Assembly (NCBI GenBank): GCA_964036195.1
Contig: OZ038459.1
Span: forward strand, 5,205,206-5,269,205
From: Sphaerolaimus hirsutus
Taxonomy: Eukaryota > Nematoda > Chromadorea > Monhysterida > Sphaerolaimidae
Length of the DNA stretch: 64,000 nucleotides
Direction: 5' to 3'
Every line of letters starts with the position of its first letter. The stretch's first letter is position 1. Of the stretch, positions 1-10,600 are shown in pieces. The position numbers and the translations under genes are program-made. The notes beneath the pieces were generated by a model. The model saw only the letters and a program-made list of their open reading frames with translations. It was not told the DNA's origin and did not search any database.

Positions 1-1628
1 AACGAAGGATTTCGGTGTTCTTTGTGAGACACACGCGTGACACAATATAATAAATTATTCCACGCGTCCCATTTGAGCATGTGGTGTTTGCCAAGTTGCG
101 CTTGTGAAATGCAACTGGCACATTCCTCTGCCTGTGAAATGCGCAATACATGTCTAAATGCTTCGTTTAAATCAGCTTGTGTGATGGGTTTTGATAAATA
201 TTCGCTTTCGCGCTTTGCAGCTTTATGCATGGAGCGATTTAGCCAATATGTTTTGACACGAAGTAGATATACGACAGTGCGCAACAATTTTGACAGTGTT
301 GAAAATCGTCGAATGTCGATTTCGAATGGATTTGAAGGGATGTGACGTTGTCGACTTTCGACAAACGGATTTTGAGGAGTGACATTTTGTGACAAATTGG
401 GGTCCAAATTGACAGGTACTTGCTGTGCAAGAGCATTAGCTGGTTGTGAATCAGGCTGTGAAACAGGCTGTGAAGTTACTGCTCCAGCATATAAAGGTCG
501 ACTGATGTGAGTATCGCCTTTCGCAAGCTCTTCGGTGACAGGTTGCGCTTGATATTGCGAAATGTCAAGCATGGTTGATGTGAGAGGTTCAGCTAAAAAT
601 GTGGGTCCGGTAAACCACATTGTTTCGATCATTAGTTGATCAAAAGTACAACCCCGTGACGCGATGTCGGCTGGGTTGTCTTTTGTAGCAACCTTGCAAA
701 TTTGAATGCAATGTTTTGACATTAGTGAATGGATTTTTGTGACCCGATTGTTGACAAAAGTAGCCAGCGGCTTTGCGGTATATAGCCAGCCGATGACAAC
801 TGTGCTATCGGTCCAAAGGAAATTACTGTGAATTTTCCATCCACCCAGCTCAACGAGTTCATGATGTAAATAATCGATGAGCTGTGCACCAATTGTGACA
901 CCTAGCAATTCCAAGCGTGTGATTGTGAGGGGTTGACCTTGTTTTGACGGAAGTGGGGCTAGTTTTGTGCGAGCTGTGAGAAAACCACTAAAGTATCGGT
1001 CATCTTCATAGCCATATTCGTCGGGTGAAATCGCTTTTTGACGCAAATAAGCGCAAACGGCGTATCCATCTTTTGAGGCATCACAAAACACATGTAATTC
1101 TAATGGCCGTGTGACGGCTTTGACATCGATGCCAAAAGAATGAAATGAGCGCGGGAATTTGATTTGACTTATGGACGAGAGATGTCGTTTTAAATCGTCC
1201 AGTAAGTCATCCGCCTCTGGGTCTTCGATGAGTTCATCCCAGGTTGTGATATTGCACCTTTGAATTATTTGTGACACGCGAAATTTCAACCGAAATAACG
1301 CGGGTGCTGTGACGCCAATAGGATCGTATGTTGAAGCCAGCAATTTGTTTAAATTGCGGCGTGTGGCTGTGACAATGAGCGTGAAATCTTTCTTGGGAGC
1401 TGGCACCGCAATGGTGTCCTCAATGTGATCGTAAACGAGACCCATTACTTTGATATATTGTGACTTTTTTGGGTTGAGGTCATCAGGTTTGATTTTCTCC
1501 GAAACCATAGGCGAATTTGTCATCCATTCGCGCATGTTGAAATTTGCTCTTGCAAAAACAGCTTTAATTAAACGATAGAGCTGTATTGCATATTTGTCAT
1601 CATCTACGCTGATAACTAAATTATCAAC
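1..1628 (-). pseudogene. Downstream pol of the same BEL/Pao element (RT end, RNase H-like)
   Basis: The reading frame of the upstream polyprotein continues after the single TAA without another stop that I could find to the window edge. It begins with 'VDN', the rest of the RT catalytic box, then gives motifs seen in BEL/Pao pol, including a 'DPIGV' block that also occurs in the second BEL fragment at 10.35 kb, 'FCDASK' and 'WTDSTVV' (RNase H-like). Integrase has not been reached by position 1. Because translation would end at 1631, I call this part of a broken copy, unless the stop is read through. Confidence 0.7.
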
Positions 1629-4600
1629 TTAAATGCTGTTGAGCAACAGCTCCAGTTTCATTCGTTCATTGGTCTCAGCGGGATGCATGTGAGCTAATTC
1701 CGCTTCCAGGTGATATTTGATAACAGTTGACAAAATGGATGGACTGCATGTGAGACCAAACAGCACCCTTGTGAATTGCATCATTTGAATATTGTCTTCA
1801 TGAGATGGAATAGTGTCATCACGCAGCCAGTAAAATTTTGTGAAAGCGCGTGATTTTGGGTGAAGAGCAATTTGTAAAAATGCTTTCTCAATATCTGCTA
1901 ATAACACTACTTTTCCGGCTCTGAAGCGAAGCATTAATCCGAGCGCCAGTGGTGTGAGAACTGGGCCTCGAAATAAGCAATTGTTGAGACTTGGTTTGCC
2001 TGCAGAACCATCATACACTATTCGACATGTTGTTGATCTGCCAGGTGTGATGACAGGTTGGTGAGGTAAGATGTGTTCTTGCAAACCATCTTGTGAACCA
2101 TAGACGGGTTCTATGACACCCTTGTGAAGTTGATCTGAAATGACTTTCGCGTATGTGGCAAATAAATCGGGATCTTTTCGAAACCGTTTCAACAGTGACA
2201 GAAAGCGGCGAAATGCTTCTGCATTGTTGGTTGGCAATTCTTGAATTGTTGATTTGAATGGCCAATCTACGCTATAGCGACCAGTTTCTGGATCGAGAGT
2301 AATTGATTCCAGAATTAACTGTTCAGCTATATCGTCATCATGTGATAATGGATCATCTGTGATACCTATTGACTCGAGACTGTGAAATTGAAATAATGTC
2401 TCTTGGCCAACAGCAACAGCTGATGAAGCATGTGAACTGCATGAAACCATGAATTGATGTGGTGAAATGTCGGGTGTTGTGACAAATGACTGTGATGACG
2501 CATTTCTGCCAAGCATCAATCCAAGTATTGATTCGACTATGATCAATCCAGATGGGAGTTCGATTTCTGTTGGTCGAATGTCGAACTTCCAATAATAGTC
2601 TTGACCAATGACTAGATCTGGTTGACATAGTTTGTGACAAAACTCATCAGTCATTTCTGTCAATTCAAGCGGTTCCGCGAATTGTTCTTGTGCGTGTTCA
2701 CCGTACACAATATAAATGACTGTTTTGTCATCTTGTGACAAAGGAGGTGGGCATGCATATGTTGCCAAATTATCCACTGCACGTAAAGTGAGCGGAATTT
2801 GTAACATATTGCCCTTATTGTCGACGTGTTTGTAAATAGGCATGACAGCCTCGACCAAAAACGTATTGACTGTGACAGGCGTTTTTGTCGCAAACACGTT
2901 CATTTGAAGAACAACATCTCCTTTGTTTTCAAAGTTATACTCATTTGCCACGGATGCTTTAATGTATGAATATTCGCATCCAGTGTCAAAGAATACTAAC
3001 AAAGGGTCTGTGACTCGATTTAATTCAGCGTCTTTATTAATTAATGAAGCCTGGGCCACTTGCAAACGAACAATAGGTGCAAAATCGAACTCACATTCTT
3101 GTTCTGCCTGTTGTCTGGTAGCGGTGTTGGGATTACCGTAACCCGCTTGTGCGCTCAGCACCTCCACCGTGGGCCTGTGACTGGGTTGAAGTGGCACCGA
3201 CGATGACATTTGATTCGGATTGAGGTGTGGGTACACCTCGTACCGTTTCTGCTGGAAGCCGCGGATTTTGGCTTCGACGGTCTCCATATCTGTGCCGTCC
3301 TGGATGAGGTTGGCACGGAGCGTCGTCCACAGCTCGTTTTCGCTGTGATACTTGCGGGCTTCCTCTTGAGCTTTCGCCTGTAGCTCGTTAGCGGGCCTCG
3401 GCCATTCGCCCATGTCTAGCGGGCCGTCCATGTCCAGTTGATACAGCGTATTCTGTCTCCACCGGAAATCGTTCTCGTCCGGGGGGATGACACACACGCT
3501 CATCGGTTCCGTGTGTGAAGGCGGATACGATGGCGGTGCATGTGACGAAGCCGCGCCCGTTGTGATTACCTGAGCGTTGACAAAATTAGCGCTCGTTGCT
3601 TTGACAAAGGCTTTATTTTGTGAATTGTTTACCTGACGCCTAGCGGGTGCCTGTCTGGTAGGACAGAACGCCCCGTGATGCTGACCAATCTGGCGACAAT
3701 AGTAGCAACTCAGTCGTTGAGTGCACTGTGCCGCTTGATGACCTCTGCGTGTGCAGCGCGTGCACACGTCGCCCAAAGCTTCCAACCATTCAGTGCGCTC
3801 TCTCGGTGTGACGTATTGAGGGCAGTCGGTTGTGTAGTGCTCTTTGATGCCGCAGAACAAGCACTCGAATTTCGGCTTGCGATAGTCAGCAGCAGGTTGT
3901 GAGGACTGCTTTTGACTAATCGCTCCGATCGCCGGAGTTCTGGGAGGTTGAGTGGAATTTTTATTTTTTCCTTGTGATTTACCAACGTTAGCGTTGGTAC
4001 CAGCAAAAGCAACCGTATTGTGAATAGGTTTTGGTTTTGAAAAGGTATTTTGTGATTTATTTCCTTTTTTCTTTTGCTGTTGCCAACCTCCTCCATTTTG
4101 TGGCTTTTTTAACGATGAATTTTGTGATTTCTGAACAACCGTTGAAGATTGTGAACTTTGTTGTTCAGTTTTCATCGCATCTAACCGAGCACGAGCAATG
4201 GTAGTTAATGCATCAACAAACCTGACGACTGTGAGTTCTGTGTCGCCGGTTACTGCGGTGTGCATCGAATTCCGGTGTTCTTCTGTGACGGCAAGAACAA
4301 TATTATCGGGAAGATAACCACGAATTATTCTTAACACTGCACCAGAATCGACACTTTCACCCCTTTCTTTAAGTTGATTGAGAGTTGACAAAAGGGTTCG
4401 TGTGAAATTTGTGAGAGAGTCTCCTCTTGACGAAGGCTTTTCGAGTGAATACAATTTATCCCAAAGGGCTGCTTGTACCCGATGCGTTTCACCAAAGTTT
4501 GATTGTAACATGGTGACCGCTGTGATGTAATCTCGACCATCACCTTTTAATCCAGCCAGCAGTTCTGCTGCTGGACCGATAAGGCTGAGCTTAAGGTATG

Positions 4601-5336
4601 TATATTTCATACCAGTTGACAAATTAGCTCGGTCGTGAATTTGAGCTCGAAAAATCTCCCACCAAGCTGCCCATTCTAACGGATCACCGTTATATTTAGC
4701 AAGCTCGATTTTAGGTAACTTTAACAAAGTTTCCGGTTGTGAAGGTTGAGAACTACTTCCCATATTTACATTGTTGTAAGGGGGTTGTGAAGGGGGTTGA
4801 GTAGTTAAATCAACATTGACATTTGACTGACCTTTCAAGGAAAGTATCAACCTTTCCGCGGATTTGATTTGCGCTTGGGCGGTCGCCATCCTCGATTCCA
4901 GCTCATCCATGAGCATCATCGCGTTGTTCGAGCCCGAGTAGAGCGCGCGCTCCAATTTTGCGTTGGCGCTCTTTATCTCTTCGGCCACTCCGTCTTCGTC
5001 TCTGTCCAGGCTTGTGATGTAATCTTGGACAATAGTTGTGAATTTGTCCATAGCCGTAGACAGGTCCGAGCGTTTCATCTCGGCTTGGTAGCCGTAGGCC
5101 TGAAGTAATTCTAATACTTCCTCCGCCGCTCGTATGTTTACGGCGGCGGGTTGTGACTCGTCTTTGACGATTTTAGGAATCGGTTTGGATGTGAAACGTA
5201 GCACTCCGTTGCGCACTCCAGTCAACGCCCGGCTATGTTGAGTCAACGGATGAGTTGTGTCGGACTCATCTACGTTGCCCACAGGCATAGCTGCGGCGGC
5301 GGCAGCGCCTCGCTGAGCGCGTACGCGTTCCTCCAT
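1629..5336 (-). CDS. BEL/Pao gag-protease-RT polyprotein, interrupted at RT
   Basis: A 1235-codon frame. Residues of about 30-170 are charged and helix-prone. A DUF1759-like gag core follows (about 200-330, with 'LPKIELAKYNGDPLEWAAWW'). Three zinc-knuckle-like motifs lie at about 490-560: two are C-x2-C-x4-H-x4-C, and the third has five residues before its His. A retropepsin-like site 'FFDTG' sits near 790. RT blocks follow ('CRIVYDGSAGKPS', 'DIEKAFLQIALH'). BEL/Pao polyproteins are made as one gag-pol chain that assembles particles and copies the RNA in the cytoplasm. The frame stops at 1629-1631 with TAA exactly where the tyrosine of the RT catalytic motif is expected; the frame stays open beyond. 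The start at 5336 is the first ATG of the frame, followed by an Ala/Arg-rich stretch. Confidence 0.85.
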   Translation of the reverse strand: MEERVRAQRGAAAAAAMPVGNVDESDTTHPLTQHSRALTGVRNGVLRFTSKPIPKIVKDESQPAAVNIRAAEEVLELLQAYGYQAEMKRSDLSTAMDKFTTIVQDYITSLDRDEDGVAEEIKSANAKLERALYSGSNNAMMLMDELESRMATAQAQIKSAERLILSLKGQSNVNVDLTTQPPSQPPYNNVNMGSSSQPSQPETLLKLPKIELAKYNGDPLEWAAWWEIFRAQIHDRANLSTGMKYTYLKLSLIGPAAELLAGLKGDGRDYITAVTMLQSNFGETHRVQAALWDKLYSLEKPSSRGDSLTNFTRTLLSTLNQLKERGESVDSGAVLRIIRGYLPDNIVLAVTEEHRNSMHTAVTGDTELTVVRFVDALTTIARARLDAMKTEQQSSQSSTVVQKSQNSSLKKPQNGGGWQQQKKKGNKSQNTFSKPKPIHNTVAFAGTNANVGKSQGKNKNSTQPPRTPAIGAISQKQSSQPAADYRKPKFECLFCGIKEHYTTDCPQYVTPRERTEWLEALGDVCTRCTRRGHQAAQCTQRLSCYYCRQIGQHHGAFCPTRQAPARRQVNNSQNKAFVKATSANFVNAQVITTGAASSHAPPSYPPSHTEPMSVCVIPPDENDFRWRQNTLYQLDMDGPLDMGEWPRPANELQAKAQEEARKYHSENELWTTLRANLIQDGTDMETVEAKIRGFQQKRYEVYPHLNPNQMSSSVPLQPSHRPTVEVLSAQAGYGNPNTATRQQAEQECEFDFAPIVRLQVAQASLINKDAELNRVTDPLLVFFDTGCEYSYIKASVANEYNFENKGDVVLQMNVFATKTPVTVNTFLVEAVMPIYKHVDNKGNMLQIPLTLRAVDNLATYACPPPLSQDDKTVIYIVYGEHAQEQFAEPLELTEMTDEFCHKLCQPDLVIGQDYYWKFDIRPTEIELPSGLIIVESILGLMLGRNASSQSFVTTPDISPHQFMVSCSSHASSAVAVGQETLFQFHSLESIGITDDPLSHDDDIAEQLILESITLDPETGRYSVDWPFKSTIQELPTNNAEAFRRFLSLLKRFRKDPDLFATYAKVISDQLHKGVIEPVYGSQDGLQEHILPHQPVITPGRSTTCRIVYDGSAGKPSLNNCLFRGPVLTPLALGLMLRFRAGKVVLLADIEKAFLQIALHPKSRAFTKFYWLRDDTIPSHEDNIQMMQFTRVLFGLTCSPSILSTVIKYHLEAELAHMHPAETNERMKLELLLNSI

Positions 5337-6670
5337 AGCAAATCTCGATCGATTGATTGCTTATTAGCAAAGTGGTAGCTAGCTGTGAACGAAATAAAAT
5401 AATAAATATAAATATTTCGTTTCTTGTGACTTGTACTTGTAAAATCGTAAGTAAATATGCACGCGCTACTAACGATTTTGCATCCAAAACCGTATTACCG
5501 TAACCTCGTGCGTGTGACTCAGGCTGTGAAAAACAATTTCCAATGAAATTTCGCGCGAGACGACTTAATTAGAGTGACCAATTAGTTTAATTAGTCACCC
5601 TGCTCGCTGCGCCATGTAAAATAATACGGAACTTGTTGAAGTGACTTGTGAACCAGCTCCTATTCCTAACCGAGGAAGAGGACAAATGTGAACGTATGTA
5701 AGTTGACGTGAAGCGTCGTCTCTAGTTGACGTTCCGTTATTTTATCAAATGTGATTAGTTGAGTTGAAGTGAATTGACGTGAGTTAGTGTGAAGCAAATT
5801 TAGATTGTTTACCAAAGGTTTTGACGAACGTTTTTATTTAGACAATTAAATACAAAGAAATAAATGTAAATAAAATATATATAAAAATATACGTAAACAA
5901 GGGAATTAATTTACAACTAAATTAATTACTTAAATAAAACGTAAAAGAAGCTCTAATTACCGGAGAAATAAGGCAATTTAAAGAAGGCACTTAATTACGA
6001 CAAAAGGCGACAATTAAGTGGCGCGGTTGTGAATAAAGCACCTCAAACAGCGCAGGTGTGAAATAAAGCACTGAGGTGACTTTAAAGCACCAAGCGTTAA
6101 ACTTAGCACCAAAAACAAGCGACTTAATAAAGTGACTACGGCGCTTATTTAGATCCTAGGAAGAGATTCGTGTGAAGTTGACGAGGTTGCAAACACTGCC
6201 GATTTTAGCTGTGAAATCGGCTTTTAAGGGCCAGACCGATGGCGATTGGTTTGGCGCCAATCGGTCGGCTCTAATCTCCGATTTTTACCCAACATTTCCA
6301 ATTGTGAAAGTTCAATCCTTGCCCGCTTGCTTCTCCGATGAAAAGCGAGCTAAACTGACAAGATAGTGAAAATGTGAGCCAAGCCAGACAGCATTTGAAA
6401 TGGCGCGCGGGCCCGGCCCCCCACTCGGGGCGGGCCCGCCGCTTAACATAAACATGACGGCGTATTTGCGTGCTGCTTGTCAAGGAAATGTGGCGGAATG
6501 TGAGCAATGACTAAGATCTAAATATGTGAGCGATGTGAAGCGCACGTTGTAAACAACATCGCTTGAGATATTAAATGGCGAATGTGAAGATGTTAAAATT
6601 GGAATGTAAATATGAATGAAATCTTGATAAGTTGAATTAATTAAATATAAAAGAGAACATAAGAACGTCA
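5337..6670 (-). other. BEL/Pao 5' untranslated region and possible LTR
   Basis: This non-coding stretch lies upstream of the gag start and shares the dense TGTGA/TTGAC vocabulary of the coding part. No primer-binding site or LTR end could be assigned with confidence. At 6390-6450 there is a short very GC-rich block (GGGCCCGGCCCCCC). No other gene is visible here. Confidence 0.4.
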
Positions 6671-6706
6671 ACTTAAATATTATAAGTTTTTACATTTTAC
6701 GATAAT

Positions 6707-7548
6707 GTTACACACAGGGTGTACAGTGTGCTCGCTTGCGGGCAAGTGGTTTTAAAAGATTTCTGATCGGTGGTGCGGGCACTTGTTTTGGGTTTTTTTT
6801 TATCTCACTTGATGTGTCTGTTTTACGCGTACCGGTACAATGTCGCAGGTATTTTTGTTTGATTTTTGTCATGGTCTCCCCCTAGTGGGCATTGTCGAGA
6901 TTTTCGTTTTATGGCCAGACGGCCGGTGTTTTGGTCCCAATTATGGGTAGCCGGCGCCGTTTCAGTGGGCGAAGAAAACCCGACCCCTCGTTTTTTGCGG
7001 GGGGAGGAATGAGGTGACTTCGGTCGCCTTGAGTATCAGGGCTTTGGCGCGATTTCGAATAAGTGGTCCGTCACGGAGATAGTGCGGCCACTTGGCTAAT
7101 CACGATTAAGCTCGGGGATGCAAGCTCCGCCCACTGAAGCCGGCAGCGGCTTGCGCATAAAAGGGACGCGTAAAGGCCGGCTGGCCTCTAGTTGGAGTTT
7201 TGGAAAAAGAAAGTAAAGTTTTTTGGCCGCTTGAAGTTTTTGATTTTCGTATTGGCTTTTTGGCTTTTGGTCATCTCGGCTGCTCTAAGGATCAACTCTC
7301 GCGTGCTCAGCCTGCATGGGTAAGTTGCTTGGCTTGGTTCGAACCGTCCCGCTGGACGTTTGCTTTCTTGCTTAGGCATCGCTTTGCCTCTCTGTGGTTG
7401 TTGGCACGCTGCCAACAACGTTCAAAATACCCCAGTCGCTTCTGGGCGTTCTTGATTAGGGAATTTGCCGTCTACACGACAGCGCATACTTTGCGGTCCG
7501 CGGAGTATATGTGATAATTGTGCGGTAAGTTCAGTCAACTACCACAAT
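6707..7548 (+). mobile_element. Possible solo LTR, plus orientation
   Basis: The segment begins TGTTACACACAGGG and ends near ...CTACCACA, so it has TG...CA termini. It is more GC-rich than its surroundings and holds a TATA-like ATAAAAG at 7157. That fits an LTR with promoter and leader. I could not match a target-site duplication (GATAA to the left, ATATG to the right), and no second copy is visible. It could also be the far end of the neighbouring BEL element. Confidence 0.3.
7157..7163 (+). promoter_or_regulatory. TATA-like box in candidate LTR
   Basis: ATAAAAG in a GC-rich context (GCGCATAAAAGGGACGCG), about 35 bp before a change to A-rich sequence. It supports a plus-strand promoter in the candidate LTR, but no transcript evidence is available. 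Confidence 0.3.
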
Positions 7549-7692
7549 ATGTTTGATCTGTCCCCAAAGTAGAGAGACAACATTGAAATCAAGTTACTAT
7601 AGGACTGCCAAAATATTACTGGGTATTGTTTAGGTAAATATTGTTCAGAGTTGTTAAAAGTACCTTTCAAATATTCTTGCCAAACCCCACAG

Positions 7693-10600
7693 ATGTGATT
7701 TTGGGTGATGCGGATAAGTATGACCAATGGATAAAAGATATTGATGTCATGATGGGCTGGCTGACAGATAAAACTAGTGATGTTGATCTTCTACTTTATT
7801 ATGTCCCAGAACCGGATGAATCACAGCACCATACTGACATTTACAGGTAAAGTTTTAACAAATCTGAATGCTTAAGTAGGTTTTATTCAAGGGAATTGAA
7901 AGACATTCAGATAGGCTGTTGATAATAGCAATTGCTGATGAAAGGATCTTATACTTAGTGATGGAAAAGCGTCATGGCGCTAGCGCCAAATTAAAAAGCG
8001 CCACGGCCATTTGCTGTGCCACCATTTGCGCTAGGCGCTGGGGTTCGAAAAAGCGCCATGGTACCTTTGGTGCTTGGCGCTATTTTTGCCTGGCGCCAGG
8101 AACAAATTGCCTGGCGCTGGCGCCAAAGCAAAAAGCGCCATGTCGCTTCTGGCGCTTGACACCATTGGCGCTTGGCGCTGGGGTCCGGAAAAGCGCCATG
8201 GCGTTTTTGGCGCTCGATGCCAAAGCCCTGGCGCTTTTTCCGTCACTACTTTTGCTTCCTTCCTTATCTACTTATCTTAAATATTTTACAACCAGAAAGT
8301 ACGAAGTGCGGCACACTTCTTGTTCTAAAGCTCCAACCAGCTTGCAAGATACAGATGATTCCTTATACCGCATTTCCTCGAAATACCCCCAGGGGGTTTA
8401 TTATTAAGCCAGCAAATTCGACCTCGGGGGAGACTTATTAGGGGGGACTTATTCGACGGGGGGCTTAAGCTTTTCCATACTCAAAACTTGTAATATACGT
8501 GAGAAAAAAAACAGGAAAACTATATTTGCACACGTATAGGTATATATTTATCTACACAAACTGGGATTTATGTGTTCTTTACACAAACTGCACTTTGGCA
8601 GCGAATATAGCATACATGATGTACATCATTCAAGACGGGGGATATTGGTAGGGGGGTCCTCAGTTCGCTCAGACCTGGGGGTGTTTCGTGGGGGGGGGGG
8701 GTCAATTCGAGTGGGGGGGGGGGAATCGCGGTAATATAAACCAACCAGTCAATATGCCAACAGGGATCAACGATTTTGCATTAATGTAAATCAAAACGGA
8801 TTTTTCAGTTGACTGCTGACAGATAGTCAACTCGTGTGTAGTCACATAAATGGGTATACACACTATCCTGGTCAAGATAACAAAATTTACACATCCATCC
8901 ACAATTCCACCACTCAAATTTCAGCGACAAAAATCTAAAGAAACTCCACAATTTGGACAAATCAGTATACCACATGTTTCTGAGACTGATAGAAGCACAA
9001 ATGCTGGGAAACGTGGATATAATTTTCCTTGCCGATCACGGTTTTGCAGACCTGCCAGCAAGCACTGGACCATTTTACTTGGGAAATTACACCAAAAATC
9101 TGACATGGGTTGATAGTGAATTCAGCATGTTTCCTACTGGCAATACGACCACTAAACAGCTGTATCAAGGTAAAACATTTAAAAATTATATTAGTGACAA
9201 TATTTGTGAATACAATACAATGTGAATCCAAAATAACAGGCGGGCACCACCCCCATAACATGACATGAAGTGTAAAATGTCTGACAATCTTTTTTACTTA
9301 GAAACGTTTTTTTAACTGAGTCGTCGAAAGATACGTTTTTTATCTCTAGATTAATAATTTTTGCAAAATTATCGAACAGCACACCAAAAATTACGATTTG
9401 GCGCAACATATTGTAAATTTCTAACTTGAACATTATCGTTATATCAAACTGCGTGTGCGCCGCTTTAGCTGATTTCCCAATTGCACGTGCAATTTGATTT
9501 GCACACCGGCTTTCTAATCGCTTTTAACATCTACACAGCAATAAAAACTGCATGCTACAGAGAACCAAAACTTGAAGTTTACCTGAAAACCGAAATGCCA
9601 GAAGAAATGCACTACAAACACAACAGGTAAAATCAAAAATATTTGAACACATTTGATGGTATTAATTCAGGTGTCAACAATGTGCCTACACACACTAGTT
9701 TTCACCGTGACTTCGTGGGAAGACTAATTTTTTCAAATGCATATTAATCAACATGGTTGCATGATTTTATTTAATTTTAATGTGAATTTCAATTCATGAC
9801 AGTTAAAATTTGAAAATTTGAAAACTAAAACACAATTCAGTTTTCACAGAAGTCATGGTGAAAACTAGTGTGTAGGGCCAATGTAAAAATGTCAAATGAC
9901 ATGCAGTGTCAAAAGAAATATAAATTGCCCTGTAACATGCAAAAATTTCTTTCATTTTTTTCTGTATGTTTGACATTTTCCACAACGTTAGACACTTCTC
10001 ATGACATTTTACATCTTAAAGGTATTTTACACGTTCTTTAAGTGGCACCAGGGGTTGATTACTCAAGCTGTCAAGTGATGCAAATTGGGTCAAGCCTAGG
10101 GTGTCAAATTTCCGTTTCCGTTTTCCGTTTCCGCCTTTCCGCAGGAAAATTTTTTACCTTTCCGTTTTCCGTTTTCCGGCAGCCGAAAATTTTTTACCTT
10201 TCTGTTTTCCGTTTTCCGGCAGCTGAAAAATTTTTACCTTTCCGTTTTCCGTTTTCCGGCAGCTGAAATATTTTTACCTTTCCGTTTCCGTTTTTCCGGC
10301 CCATTTTTCCGTTTTCCGGCTGAAAAATTTTTACCTTTCCGTTTCCGTTTTACCAGGCCATTTTTCCATTTTCTGGCTCGATTTTCAGTATTCTGGCATT
10401 TTTCCATTGTTTTTCCAATCTGTATTTATCTTCAATTGGCTCATCCCATTGTGTTGTTTTTGTCTCTTGGAGCAGCATTGACAACTGGGATTTCAGGGTC
10501 AGTGAAACAGGTGCTGTGAACCCAATTGGGTCATATGCTGACACCAATAATTTATTCAAGTTTCATCTGGTTGGTGTTGTGATGCTGTCAATTTGCAATT

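Larger units (their letters stand above)
1..6670 (-). mobile_element. BEL/Pao LTR retrotransposon, truncated by the window edge
   Basis: A minus-strand element. Its gag-pol frame begins at 5336 and reads leftward out of the window. The order gag (DUF1759-like), CCHC zinc knuckles, aspartic protease, reverse transcriptase, RNase H-like region is that of BEL/Pao elements. The integrase and the 3' LTR would lie beyond position 1. A shared compositional mark, very frequent TGTGA on the plus strand, runs from position 1 to about 6640, so I take the untranslated DNA up to about 6670 as part of the element. I could not define its LTR ends. The boundary near 6670 is an inference. Confidence 0.8.

Noticed and set aside
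7919-8441. Ala/Arg-rich frames at 7.9-8.4 kb and similar ones at 47.0-48.3 kb
   Set aside because: They are read from GGCGCC arrays of hAT-like MITEs and run on both strands.
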